The notes under the pieces were generated by a model that was not told the DNA's origin, searched no databases, and saw only the letters and a list, made by a program, of their open reading frames with translations. A stretch of DNA of 64,000 bases from Benincasa hispida. Taxonomy: Eukaryota; Streptophyta; Magnoliopsida; Cucurbitales; Cucurbitaceae. Of this stretch, positions 10,160 to 21,480 are shown piece after piece. The translations under genes and the position numbers were made by a program. The stretch covers positions 30,855,285 through 30,919,284 of the forward strand of contig NC_052349.1 in assembly GCF_009727055.1 (NCBI RefSeq), in the 5' to 3' direction. How positions within the stretch are numbered: the stretch's first letter is position 1; every line of letters starts with the position of its first letter.

Positions 10160-10508
10160 TATTATAAATATTATAAATAGGTGTTAGATGTCCATGCTTA
10201 GTGTCCAATGCCAAATGTCATTTTTCCATTACCACATATGTTATCCATGTGCCATTCAACCACCTTTGCATAGTGTCCAAGTGTGTCACTTCCTATTTGC
10301 CAAAAATTCCAATAAATTAGTAGTCATTTATGGATTTTGTGGATATACATACATTGGTGATTAATCCAAAAAGAGTGGAGAAATTAAAGAAATTCTTCTT
10401 TTGTTATTTTATTTACTTTATATATTATTATTATATTTATTTATTATTAATTATATTTTTTTCCTTATCCTTGTTCTAGTTGTGCACCATTGTGTTACTT
10501 AATTTTAC
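10160..10508 (+). repeat. Probable copia-0 3' LTR
   Basis: It starts after the second polypurine tract with TATTATAAATATT, where TG would be expected (TG to TA by one transition), and plausibly ends in ACAACA near 10508. It contains AT-rich TATATATTATTATATTT near 10420-10440. The matching 5' LTR is outside the window, so the borders are not proven. Confidence 0.45.
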
Positions 10509-10705
10509 AACAAAAAATAATTTTTGGTTGAAAATGTTGATGAAAAACATTGAAAAGTTGGTGAATTTTGGGGAAGGTAGGGTTATAAAGGGAAAGATTT
10601 CTCCACCCAAAAAACAAGTTTCTAAATAAAAAAGAGGGGAATATTTTCAAAAATGAAAACTCAAAGACCCTTTTTTTTTTTTTTTCGATTTTCCTTAAAT
10701 CTGTA
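10509..10705. other. Spacer between copia-0 and gypsy-0
   Basis: About 200 bp with no recognisable gene or repeat, apart from a long T run (about 10671-10685). It ends in CTGTA (10701-10705), the left target duplication of gypsy-0. Confidence 0.6.
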
Positions 10706-12356
10706 TGATGCGTTGTGAATGTGATGAAATAATGGTGTATTTTGCGATGGTGGTGTATGCGTTGTACATGCAAGTTTTCCTAGCAAAATCCAAGTATAAA
10801 TCCTACTAGATTGCCAGGTAAGCCCAAGGTTGAACACAGGGACTATTGAGACAATATGCGACGGTAAATTCTGATTCCTTTGCGGTGACAAACAAAACAA
10901 TAAGTTGGTTGGTATGTTTGTTTAAAGTATAAATTCTATGCGGCGGAAATGAGAAAAGAGTAAATAACAGCAAAAGTTACAATGAGTATGCGGGGAACGT
11001 GTTGAGAAGAGATTTAGCTGACACTTCCTAAGATTGCGTTCAAGTTATGCGATCATGCTACACACATACAACAACATGTCATCTCTCAATAAAAATTCTA
11101 TAGTTCCTAATTTTAGGACGCATGTGATGTATACGATAATGTCTATAGGACTTATGTCTAAGCCTTTATCCTTATCTATGCGATGATGCATGACACACAC
11201 ATACATAAGGCGACCGCATACTATCACATTCTATTTCTAGGGTGCATGCGATGCATGATAGCAAACAAAACTTATCTCTAAGTTTCTATCTCTTGCTTAT
11301 GCAGCTCTAATCTGACTTTCTCAAGCCTAGATTCTAACCTAACTCTCTCAAGTCTAGGTTCTTTCTTTAGATTACTCTCTCAAGTATATCTAAAGGGTGA
11401 TGGACGCATACATAAGACAAGATGATCGCATAAAATGAAGATCTTAGGTCATGCTAGCTAAGTGCTTCTCAACCCATTTGGAAGTTTAGTTACTCATGCG
11501 TAATGTAAAGAGAGTGAACAGATGTAGAGATGCAAATTCCATTTTATAAATGAAATCAGAATACAAAATGACAATGGTAAGTAAGGATAAGGAGCCTGGT
11601 AACAATGTCTTGCTTCCTGAGGCTTTTACATTGTGTTTTACTCTACTCTGCCCAAAAGAATGTTCTTGCTTTCGCAAGAGTCAACCCTCTCTCCGTTCTC
11701 AGCGCTTCCCAGCAATCTCTCGAGCTGACTAGGAACGATCTTTTTGCATTTTCTCTCTTCACTCGCCTCCGCCTTCTAAGTATAAAAATTACAGACTATG
11801 GCTATCTATTATCTCTATGTATATGGCGAAAGAGAACTCCAAGATTCTGAACTGCTGAACTCCTTTAACGAAGGTGGCCTTCGATATTTATAGAGCTTCA
11901 GGGTGAAGAGCTTTTCTCTCAAATGATTGCACTAATGGGATGTCATTAAATCTCTGTCTGATGTGCCGATTAATTGTCACCGAAAAGTTGAGTGTACTTG
12001 CTACAATGTATCGTTAATGGCTTGTCAACTAAATTCGGATTCGACCGTCATCAGCTTTTTGTACCATCATGATTTATTAAGCTTTCACCTTGATGCGTTA
12101 TCTCTATGTGGCCACCTTCTTGAGCAGATCTTCGTGAACGCATACGATCGCATAGCTTTGCGGTCACAATCTTCTAATGCACTTGGACGCTGAATTCCTT
12201 GGATCGCAACCTTGCGCCAACGTATTTTCCTGCACAAATATGTAAATTAGCTGTGATGGCTACATGCGATCGCAATATTCTCATATTTTTACCGTTACAA
12301 TCCTACATTGTTTTATATCTTTGCGTTGTAATAATGTGCATTTCTGCTCGTTATCA
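10706..12356 (-). repeat. gypsy-0 3' LTR (complete)
   Basis: 1,651 bp, TGAT...ATCA. Read on the - strand, a TATA-like CTATAAATAT lies at about 11883-11892, a plausible U3 promoter. The LTR resembles those of gypsy-1 and gypsy-2 in the CAAGTTTTCCTAGC...CAGGGAC block near the left edge and in repeated GCGATCGCA-like words. Confidence 0.85.
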
Positions 12357-13690
12357 CACTCCCAAATTTAAAAGAATGCTTGTCCTCAAGAATAAACTAA
12401 AGATTTTCTTTAGAGAGTTAGCAGCCCTTTCCTTTCCTAGATTTCTCAAGGTGCCTTATTCAAATCCTATGAACCAAAATATCCTTAATTTCTATCCTGG
12501 TCTTTTCTTAAAATATTTCTAAAATTTAGGGACCGTAAGTTTAACCTTAAAAAAAATTATACTTGTTTTCCAGGACATCGCATGATTTATTTCAAATTTT
12601 TTTTTTTCAACTCGAGTGTTTTCAATTGATTTTTATCCTTGTGTAGTTTAGATATTTTTTCTATGACCTTGCACTGATCCAAGTACCTAGCCTTCGTTTT
12701 GGCTTGCTCCTACAGATGTCATGTGAGCATCCAACTATGAACAAGGCGCTCTTTCTCAGTCTAAACTCATGCCCATTTGGCAGCGGAGTTGCGATCATTT
12801 TATTTATGCATTGACCACGATTCCTATCTTTGTTTTGGCTTGCCCCCACGGGTGTCATGCGAACATCCAACTATGAGTAGGATCCGATCGCAACGTTATG
12901 ATTTTTTTTAGAGTGCCTATAAGTAACAAGGTTGCAATTAAATACTGTACCCCCAAATTTAAAAGCAGCAACGTCCTCATTGCTGGTAGACTGAAAGAAT
13001 TCATGCGATGCTCTTAAGAAGTTTCGTAATAGTCAGTTTGAAAAAAAGCTGGTGGATCACTAACTTCTAGAAATATTTCATGAATTGACTGTCCTAAAAT
13101 TAAGTTGATTCTAGTACATGCGATGAGAAATGGAGGCATGCGTTTCATCGTTGAAATCATAATTGGCATAGAAAAACAATGCGGTGACTTACTACAGTAA
13201 TCAATATTTAATGATTGAGCCGACTAAAGAGGATGCGATGATAAAATTATCAAAGTTAAAGATGAGATGCAGGAGTGAAAAATTTGGAAAAAACAAAGTC
13301 AAGGAAAGACAACTCCCAAATTTTCTCTATCGCCTGCATCATTTGTGATCGTATCCTTCTTTGTGGCGAGCCGATTTCTTCGATTGTGGTGGCTGACCGA
13401 ACTAGTCGCGTCTTTCGATTATCGTGTAGCTCCCCCGCAATCTTTCACCACGATCGTTGCAAAAAAAATATCGAGAGGGTAAAAAATATAAAAGACAGAG
13501 TTAACAAAATTTTTCTCCTTTTTTTTTTAATAAGGAGTAAAAAGGATATAGAAATGATAATGGATATAAAAAAGTAGATTCGAGTTCATGAACAGAAGTT
13601 TTCAAAGGATACTTCAAAAATATTGTGACCCTGATGAATTTGAATCGCATGATTGTGCAGGGATTGCTTATTCCTTTCAATCTGGGCTCT
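12357..13690 (-). other. gypsy-0 polypurine tract and 3' non-coding region
   Basis: Immediately inside the LTR the - strand reads TTTAAATTTGGGAGTG, the polypurine tract. The next 1.3 kb matches the non-coding region between integrase and 3' LTR of gypsy-1 and gypsy-2, including two repeated blocks with TTGGCTTGCCCCCACGGGTG-type wording near 12701 and 12838. Near 13695 the homology jumps to the protease, marking the pol deletion. Confidence 0.7.
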
Positions 13691-14095
13691 TTACGTCCAT
13701 GGTGGTTTTCTCTTCTTTTCTCGATCTTCTAGGATCTTGATTGCCTCAATCCGGAGCTTTTTCCCATTAACGTTCATCACAATTTCTCCCTTGTATACAT
13801 CAATTTGAGCGCGACTAGTTGATAGGAATGGTCGTCTCAATATGATGGGCGCATCTTCATCCGCTTTATGATCCAGAATGATGAAGTCTACCGGTAAAAT
13901 GAATTTGTCAATTAAGACCATGACATCCTTTAACTCTCCCTCGGGGTGTGCTTGGGATCTGTCCATAAGCAGAAGAGTCTCTGTCGTGGCCGTTATTTTT
14001 CCCACATTCAATCGTTTGAAAATTGATAGGGCATTAAATTTATACTCGCCCCAAGATCGCATTGTCTTGACCAATGTAGACCCCTTCAATTGAGC
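13691..14095 (-). pseudogene. gypsy-0 retropepsin-like protease
   Basis: The open piece 13691-14089 (132 codons) has FKRLNVGKI, MDRSQAHPEGELKDVMVLID, DFIILDHKADEDAPIILRRPF and RAQIDVYKGEI, the protease block of Athila-type pol. The catalytic D-L-G-A-S-I-N-L-M motif can be read only in another frame, at about 14040-14070, so a frameshift separates it from the rest. The family protease processes Gag-Pol. The integrase to RT part that should follow is deleted in this copy. Confidence 0.75.
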
Positions 14096-14230
14096 AGGGT
14101 ATCGTGAAGCTTCCTAGGTCGCACATTTTTTTTCTGGGATCATAGTATTTAACCTTTGTGTTACTGCCACTGTAGCGATCTTTTCTTCATCATTTTGTTT
14201 CTTTTTCAATCTTTGCGGGAGTGGTGGTAG

Positions 14231-15115
14231 CTATACTTCTTCTGTTTTGTGTTCTAGAGGCTTGAAGGTGGACGCAACTTCGGGGTTCATCTTCTCAGAC
14301 TCTTTTGAATCATATGTCAACGGGTTCTTGGTTTTCTCCGCATTTGGGTTGGTCCTGGTGGGCTCTTCTCCTTCTTTCGCTGTTGTTTTTTCGTTTAACA
14401 AGTAGACTGCTAGGCATTGTTCCTTTCCTGCACCCTTAGAGTTGTGAGGGAGCTCAGTTGAGCTCTTTCCCTTACGGTCTACTTTTGAGCTCGCCCGCAA
14501 CCTGTCCTATTTGGATTTCGAGATTGCAGATTGAAGTCACCTAATTCTGGAGCACCGTCTCATTCTTTTCTATATACTGCTTTAATAGGTTTTTCTATGT
14601 ACTGCTTTGACAGTTCATTCACGGGAAGAATCCTGGCGACCCTTCCTTTTACGCCATAGGTTGATAGCTTTGTTGTCGATTCTTCCATGCGAAATTGGGG
14701 TGGTTTCTCCATCCGGGGTTGTAAATATCAGAGAAAGGGTTATTCTTGATGAAGCATACTGACTGCGGATTCCTTGGGCATTCTTCAATCGGATGTGCTT
14801 CTCCACAGATGACACAACTCGTGTTCGTTTAAGCGATTACGTTAGCCTGCCCTTTATGTGTTCTCGTGCTATTGATTGTGATGCCTTGTATTAGATTCAT
14901 CATCACATTCATTTGATTTTGTAGGGATGTGATGGCCCCATTACTTGCGTCACTATCTTTAATTCTCAGTTGTTGATCGCTTTCTCTCCAGTCTTCGTGA
15001 TTCTTTGAAATGCGATCAAGTATATTTTTCGCCTCGTCATATGTCTTGTCGAGCAGACCTCCAGCTGCTGCCACACTGGCAGCCGTCTGTGATGCAGGGT
15101 TCAATCCGCAGCAAT
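14231..15115 (-). pseudogene. gypsy-0 gag, C-terminal half
   Basis: The N-terminal end (about 15115 down to 14829) reads LNPASQTAASVAAAGGLLDKTYDEAKNILDRI in pieces, the last part of the Retrotrans_gag domain, followed by QNQMNVMMNLIQG. A zinc-knuckle-like CVICGEAHPIE and NPRMEKPPQF-like region lies near 14700-14820. A further open piece (14231-14500) is the acidic/Lys-rich gag-protease linker. The first part of gag (MAEQ...) is missing because of the deletion that also removed the primer site. Confidence 0.75.
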
Positions 15116-15287
15116 GCATTTTCCTGCACAAAATACGTAAATTAGTTGCTTTAATGCGATGGCCACATGCGATCGCAATGTTCTCAACTTAATGCTTTTG
15201 GACACGATTTTACATATTTTTACCGTCGCAATCCTACATTATTTTATATCTTTGCGTTGTAATAACGTGCATTTCTACCCGTTATCC
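15116..15287 (-). repeat. gypsy-0 5' LTR stub
   Basis: TTTTCCTGCACAAAATACG onward matches 12228-12356 of the left LTR up to the terminal CCGTTATC. Only about 170 of roughly 1,650 bp remain. The other LTR edge, the leader and the start of gag are gone. Confidence 0.8.
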
Positions 15288-15292
15288 CTGTA

Positions 15293-15794
15293 CAAGTAAG
15301 AGAATTTGAACCTCAACTCCTCCTCTTCGGAGGAAATTTGGCCAATGACCTAATATCTAGGCCCAAAATGCCAAATGACCCCATTTTTTTAACCTTCTGT
15401 TGACGTTATCATGGTATGAGAATTACAATAATTGCCCCTGATAACAGTCTCGCTCTTGCTACTTGGATCTCGCTCTCGCTATCTGCTATCTTCTATCGTG
15501 ATGTGATTGTTTGTCCACTGTACGATTGATTTGACAATTTTCATGAAATCTGTCTACAATTTAAAATCGTTAACACACAGCAAATATATAATGGTGAATT
15601 TAAAAATCTAAACTTCATTTTGAACTGTCATTTAGTTGAACGAAGATTTATTGAATGAGGTTTTCCATAACAGAGTTTTTCGGAACCAAAAAGAGTTTTC
15701 AGACAGAATGGACTTTTCTTGAACCTAGTTCTATAGGTGTTTGTAGGAACATGGTCTCAAAAAAGGTATGTAAATAGCATAACGAAAGGGGTGT
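15293..15794. other. Flank of gypsy-0, probably MULE 5' region
   Basis: I see no gene. The segment includes CTCTTCGGAGGAAATTTGG and GGCCCAAAATGCCAAATGACC (about 15321-15380), wording I associate with Mutator-like element ends, and a TCTCGCTCTTGCTACTTGGATCTCGCTC stretch (about 15449-15476). No inverted partner could be identified in the window. Confidence 0.35.
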
Positions 15795-16165
15795 GGAGAA
15801 AAAGCGACAATAAGAAAGGTGGAGAGAGAGAGCGATAGCGAAGAAAGATGGAGAGAGCAAAGATAGAGCGACAACGAGAGAGCGAGATTGAGCGACAGCG
15901 TGAGAGCGAGATTGAGCGACAGCGTGAANNNNNNNNNNNNNNNNNNNNNNNNNNNNNNNNNNNNNNNNNNNNNNNNNNNNNNNNNNNNNNNNNNNNNNNN
16001 NNNNNNNNNNNNNNNNNNNNNNNNNNNNNNNNNNNNNNNNNNNNNNNNNNNNNNNNNNNNNNNNNNNNNNNNNNNNNNNNNNNNNNNNNNNNNNNNNNNN
16101 NNNNNNNNNNNNNNNGTGAGAGCGAGAGCAAGAGCAATTGGGAGTGATAGCGAGAGAGATCCATG
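15795..16165. repeat. AGCGAGA/GAGCGACA low-complexity tandem repeat with an assembly gap
   Basis: Short units such as GAGCGAGATTGAGCGACAGC repeat on both sides of an undetermined stretch at 15929-16115 (187 n). In one frame they would encode Arg/Glu/Ser/Gln repeats, but the open frame exists only because the gap is n. The gap length is probably arbitrary. Confidence 0.8.
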
Positions 16166-16215
16166 TGTATTACTATCTGCTTAATAAAAAATGTTCTCTT
16201 GCTTTGTTGGATGAC

Positions 16216-16995
16216 AAAAAAGTGTGTACTAATTCGATATGGAGGTCATTAGGATGAGAACTAAAATTGGCATGTTGGAGGCGAGCTAATAGGAATCATT
16301 GTGCCTATTACCTTGAAGTATGAAGAATTTAAAGCTCACATTTACAGGGTTGCAAATGTAAGTTGCTCAGAGTTTGATGTTGTTATGAGAGTTAAATATA
16401 AGCTTGTCTTTGAAGCCCCTCCACAATACATACGAAATGACGATGATGTTCGCTTCCTTCTTTTTCAGGAAGATCTTTGTAGAATTTAGCTATATGTAAT
16501 GCTAAAATCATACCATGACGAAAATGTGAATATGAGTTATGATGGTACAGGTGTAGACAGATAACACGAGGTATCATATGAGCTTAATCGAGAAGAGGGT
16601 GATATTCCATTGTCTATGGACACTCAAACATCAACATTATCAATAGACAATGACAACATTCATGTAGTGAACTTGGAAAGAGAAACTCAATGTAACAGAT
16701 CTATGCTTGGTAATGAGAGATCAGGACTTACTTCAATGGATTGTGGTCCTTCAGAAGAGCGTGATCCTTTCGTTGTTGGTAATAAGAGATCAGCAGGCTT
16801 GAATTTTATAAATTGTGGTCCTTCAGAAGAGCGTGATCCTTTCATGGTTGGTAATGAAATATCAGTAGGATTGAATTCTATGGACTGTGGTCCTTCAGAG
16901 GTGCGTAAACCTGCAGTGGCTATTAATGAGAGATCAACAGGATTGAATTCCATGACTACATGTCGTATAGGGGAATTAATTATGCCCGGTACCTA
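16216..16995 (+). pseudogene. MULE transposase-like N-terminal fragment, cut by copia C1
   Basis: A reading from about 16236 gives GGELIGIIVPITLKYEEFKA (16276-16338) and ends a first block with FEAPPQYIRNDDDVRFLL, the ubiquitin/PB1-like N-terminal domain common in plant MULE transposases of the SWIM-zinc-finger type. A stop at about 16486 is followed by an acidic segment and an open piece at 16610-17026. That piece contains a 24-residue (72-bp) repeat, about three and a half copies, with core SMDCGPSEERDPF (about 16700-16960). Homology ends at 16995, where the copia LTR begins. The nuclease and zinc-finger parts are absent. Alternative: another plant protein with the same N-terminal domain. 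Confidence 0.6.
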
Positions 16996-17399
16996 TGAAG
17001 GAAATCAATCACGAGGATTTCCATGAGCAGCAGAAAGATCATTCCAAATTACAATCATGTATGAACATTACAAATTACAATCAAAACATAAACATGTGGT
17101 TATGCATTCATTACAGAAATTACAGCATGATAAAATAAAACTCAAGAAATCTACACACATTTGTATACTCATCTCCATGCTCCTTGATCACGAACACTCG
17201 AACATAGCAACCTCAAATGCTCGTCCAACATGATCGCTATTGTGTACAAACACTGTGCACTTGAACTCTACGATCGCCTCGGTCACGAACACGTCAACAG
17301 CATGAACGGCCTCCACAGAACCTCGACAGTGTCGAGTTAAGTATGACACCACCAAGAAGGCTACCTTGGTATTCTCAGTGTGAGAATCCAAAAGGTGTA
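16996..17399 (-). repeat. C1 3' LTR, first part
   Basis: It starts TGAAGGAAATCAATCACGAGG and closely matches 32638 onward. It is cut at 17399 by gypsy-2 and continues at 26979. Together the two pieces make 2,110 bp. Confidence 0.85.
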
Positions 17400-19017
17400 T
17401 GATGCGTTATTTTATTAAGTGGAGATATGGATAATATGCGTTGATAGAATTTTGTTGTGCACTCAAGTTTCCCCAGCGGAATTCAAGTGTAAATTCCTCT
17501 GAGTTTCCTGGTAAATCCAGGGTCGAACACAGAGACTTGTGAAAATAGCTTGCGTTGATAATTTTCTTATGAAAACTTTGCAGTAACTAGTAAAACAAAT
17601 AGAGTTGTGGTTTGTTGTTTGTGTTGATAAAAGAAATAAATAAATGCGACGGATTTGAGAAATGAAAGTTGCGTTGATAGATGCAATGAGTATGCGATGA
17701 ACGGGTTAAGAAAGTCTTTAGCTAGCGTTACTTGGGAATGCGTCAAACTATGTGATCATGTTACTACCATGCACAACAAGTCATTTTCCAATGTAAATGT
17801 GATGCTCCAAAATCTAGGACGCAAGTGTTACATGCAAAATGTCCATAGAGCTTATTCCTAAGTCTATACTCTTGTCCTATGCGTTGATGAAAATGCATGA
17901 AAGCAAGGTGACCGCAGACAATCATATCTTATTGCTAAGATGCATGCGATGTGTTGATAACAAATAGTGCTCATCCCTAAGTGACTATCTTTCATTTATG
18001 CGTAATCTGGTTTTCCCAAACCTAGATTCTGACTTGACCTTCCCAAGTCTAGATCCTATCCTTAGACTACCCTCTCGAGTAGACGAATGAAGCATATATA
18101 AACAAGATGATCACAAAGAACGAAGATTCCCTCATTGTGCTAGCTAAATGCTTCTCAACCCATTCAACTAATTTAGCTACTCATGTGTGAATCATAGAGA
18201 ATGAACAGATATAGAGTTAAGTACAAATGCTAATGGAAGTTTAAGGTAGAAAGCCTGGTAGCAATTCCTTGCTGACCGAGGCTTTTTATACTGGAATCTC
18301 TATTCTGAACTAAAGATGTTTTTGCTTCCGCAGGAGTCGGCGCTCTCTCTGTCTTGGAGCTTCCGGTGCTTTCCCAAGCTCGCTAGAACGATCTACCGGC
18401 ACACCTTCTTCCTTGCATCCGCCTTAAAATGAAAGAAGGCTATTGACAGAGATGCGAACTTGTAAAATAATGAAATAACGGACTGCTTAACCCCTTCTCT
18501 GAAGAATGCACTTGGTATTTATAGGGCATCAAAGGTGAAAGGTGTTTCTCTCTCCTGGCTGTACAGATGGGATAGCTTTAATTCCTGACTGATACCCAGA
18601 TAATTGTCACCGATAAAGCTGGATGTACTTTGTGACCGTTATCGGCTGTCAACTTAATTTAGATCCGACTATCGTCAGTTTTCTGTCCCATCGATCTTAA
18701 TTGTCCTTTCGTCCGGATGCATTCACCATGTTGCAGTGATTCTTCTTAGGTGAATGTTTGCGAGCACGATCAACACAAAGTCTTGAGGTGAAGCTGCGAT
18801 CGACTAATGTATTCCTATGATCGCATTCTTTGCATTGCGTTAACGCATTATTCTGTACAAAAATATAAAAATCAACTGCTCTAATGCGTTGGACGCATGC
18901 GACCATAATATTATAGAATTTATGCTTAATGGACGCAATTTAACATATTTCAGCAATGCAATCCAGCATAGTTTAAGGATTTAGCACTATGATAACGTGC
19001 ATTTCTGCCCGTTATCA
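17400..19017 (-). repeat. gypsy-2 3' LTR
   Basis: 1,618 bp. On the - strand a TATA box (CCTATAAATACC) lies at about 18516-18527. Compared with the other LTR it has about 300 bp more (17513-17812) and lacks about 26 bp after GAACAGATATAGAG near 18210. Confidence 0.88.
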
Positions 19018-20259
19018 CACCCCAAATTTAAACAATACTTGTCCTCAAGCATAAACTAAGGATTTCTTTAGCAAGTTAGCTGTAAAGTTCTTTCCCTAGA
19101 TTTCTCAAGGATACTTCATTCAAATCCTATATGCCAGAATTTCCTTAAGTCTTATTCAAATCTCTTCCTAAAATACTTCTAAGACTTAGGGATTGCAAGC
19201 TTAGTGTCAAATGATTTATCCTTGCACAAAAAATTTTCTTCATTGCTATTTTTTCTGACTTGCACCAATCCGAGTGCCTTACCTTCATTTTGGCTTGTCC
19301 CCATGGGTGTCATGTAGACATCCAACTACGAGAAATGCATTATTTCTCAGACTAAACTCATACCAACTTGGCAGTGGAGTCTCGGTCATTTATTTATGCG
19401 TTGATCCTGGTGACTTACTTTTGTTTTGGCTTGCCCCTACGTGTGTCATGCAGACATCCAACTACGGGTAAGTGCCTTTCACAACTTAACTCGTATCAAC
19501 ATGAGGTTCCCATTGCATTGACAGTGGAGTTGTTATTCAAATTTTTTTTATAGCAAGGTTGAAAATAAATACCGTAAATACCTCACCACCAAATTTAAAA
19601 TACGACAATGTCCTCATTGCCAAAAGAAATTAAAATAAGTCATGCAACGGTCATAGAATGCATTGTAAAGAGAGTTTGAAAGAAAGCTAGCAAACTCCTA
19701 ACTTCTAGAAATATTTCATGAGGTGACTATCTTAAGATTTAAGTTGACTCTAGTATAGACGAAAGACATAGAAGCATAGTTTACATCATTGAAATCATAC
19801 TTGGTGAAGAAACAACATGTGGTAAACTACTAAATTTATCTACTCGGCAAATGATTGCGATAATCAGGTAGGATGCAGTGATAAAACTTTGAAAATTAAA
19901 ATGCAATGTGATAGCGCAAAATTTGAAATAAAGATAAGGAAGAGTACACCCCCAAATTTTGCGCTGTCGCCCGCATTGAGTATTGATGCATCCATCCCTG
20001 CGGCGATCTTTGCTTCTATGGATTGCGGTGATGGAATCAGAATATTTGCTTCTTCTTGTAGTATCTTGCAATTCTGTGTCTTAATCCTTGTAAACAGACA
20101 AAGAGAAGGTCAAATGATTTCAAAACAAAACAACAATTGTTTTTTTTTTTTAGAGAAAGATAAGTAAAATACAGATAGTAGTCACGTGAAGAAGATTTAA
20201 ATGTTCAAGAGTTGAGTAAGGGATAGTTTAGGTTTTTCAACTTTGCGGAGGTTGTTTCT
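19018..20259 (-). other. gypsy-2 polypurine tract and 3' non-coding region
   Basis: The - strand reads TTAAATTTGGGGTG next to the LTR, which is the polypurine tract. The following 1.2 kb has two blocks with the wording TTTTGGCTTG(T/C)CCC (about 19289 and 19423) and matches the same region of gypsy-0 and gypsy-1. No gene is supported; short open frames here are not conserved between copies. Confidence 0.7.
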
Positions 20260-21480
20260 GGCTGAAAATCTCCTCCGTAATATGCTTTGATCCGTTGTCC
20301 ATTAACTTTAAATGTTCGATTGTCGTCGTCGGTGATTAGTTCCACCGCATCATGTGGAAATCCCTCTTTGATGATGAAGGGACCGAACCAGCGTGATTTT
20401 AATTTTCCTGGGAAGACCGCAATCTTGAGTTGAAGAGTAAGGCCTTCTGCCCGATTTGGAGGTTTTTAGCGCATATGCATTTATCATGCCAATGCTTGGT
20501 GTGCTCTTTATAAATCTTCGTATTCTCATATGTGTTGATCCTCCATTCTTCTAGCTTGACTAGCTGCAGTTTCCGCGCTTCTCCTGCTTTCTTTAGATTG
20601 AAATTCAGTTTCTTGACCACCCACAATGCTTTATATTCCAGCTTCAAAGGCAAGTGACACGCTTTGCCGAATACCAACGCATAAGGGGACATACCTATAG
20701 GTGTTTTAAATGTTGTCCGGTCTGCCCATAATGCTTCATCAAGCTTCATTGCCCAATCCTTTCGCGAAGGTTTGACTACCTTATCAAGTATCAATTTAAT
20801 TTCCCAATTGGACACTTTAGCTTGGCCATTTGTTTGCGGATGGTATGCGGTGGCCACTTTATGGAGGATATTGTACTTACGCAGTAGCTCCTTTATATTA
20901 TGGTTGACAAAGTATGATCCTTCATCACTTATGATGGCATGGGGAGTGCCAAAACGCGTGAAAATATTTTTTCTTTTCAGGAACTGGGAGGACTAATCCA
21001 TCACTTGCGGCGCATGCAATTGCCTCTACCCATTTGGAGACATAGTCAACGACTAATAGAATATAGTGCTTACCATTTGAAGGAGGGAATGATCCCATGA
21101 AATCAATCCCCCATACGTCGAATAGTTCCAACTCCGCGATAGTATTCATCGGCATTGCATTCTTCCATGAAATGTTGCCAGTGCGGTGACATCGATCACA
21201 TTTCATTGTGTAGTCAGTAACATCCTTAAATAACGAAGGCCAAAAGAATCCACTTTGTAAAACTTTGGCTGCAGTACGTTGTCCTCCAAAGTGCCCTCGA
21301 TATGGCAAATCGTGGCACTGCGATAATATGCATTGTTGAGCAGCATCTGGGACGCATAATCAAATGATTTGGTCTGCACCTCTTTTATACAGATTCAACT
21401 CATACCAATAATAGTGTCTGCATTTATTCTTGAGCTTCTTCTGTTGTTGGTAGGTGTAATCTTCAGGAAATTATTCATAA
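20260..21480 (-). pseudogene. gypsy-2 integrase
   Basis: The N-terminal zinc-binding part and first core strand are in 20925-21308: [27 protein letters not shown] and FDVWGIDFMGSFPPSNG with the first catalytic Asp. The second Asp lies in ISDEGSYF near 20915-20935, after a frame change. The C-terminal half (20399-20857) has NGQAKVSNWEIKLILDK with the catalytic Glu, then [30 protein letters not shown] and QKALLFNSRL. Homology continues to the KVNGQRI-type tail near 20285. Integrase inserts element cDNA; no chromodomain is seen, in line with Athila/Tat. About 80 residues of the core are missing or frame-shifted near 20990. Confidence 0.85.

Larger units (their letters stand above)
1..10508 (+). 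mobile_element. Ty1/copia retrotransposon remnant (copia-0), interrupted by a Harbinger element
   Basis: The order gag, protease/pre-integrase, integrase, RT, RNase H, then a polypurine-rich end reads along the + strand, which is the Ty1/copia order. The 5' LTR, primer binding site and start of gag lie before the window. The RT is cut after 3166 and resumes at 8689; removing 3167-8685 plus one copy of the TAA duplication restores a continuous RT alignment. The element is dead: every domain has stop codons, many of them explainable as C-to-T or G-to-A changes (CGA to TGA, TGG to TAG). The exact 3' end is uncertain. Confidence 0.85.
10706..15287 (-). mobile_element. Ty3/gypsy Athila-like deletion derivative (gypsy-0)
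   Basis: The element is bounded by a perfect CTGTA duplication (10701-10705 and 15288-15292). On the + strand the left LTR (10706-12356) begins TGATGCG and ends TTATCA. At the right only the last 170 or so bases of the second LTR remain (TTATCC at the end, A to C). The interior keeps a 3' non-coding part, protease and the C-terminal half of gag, but the integrase, RNase H and RT seen in the related gypsy-1 are absent, as are the primer binding site and most of the 5' LTR. Two internal deletions inside one insertion explain this. Confidence 0.85.

Noticed and set aside
11550..12522. Several 60-110 codon open frames in the gypsy-0 LTR
   Set aside because: They lie in LTR sequence, are not conserved in the LTRs of gypsy-1 or gypsy-2 and show no known domain.
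15848..16147. Arg/Glu-rich repeat protein
   Set aside because: The frame is a product of simple repeats and runs through 187 n positions.
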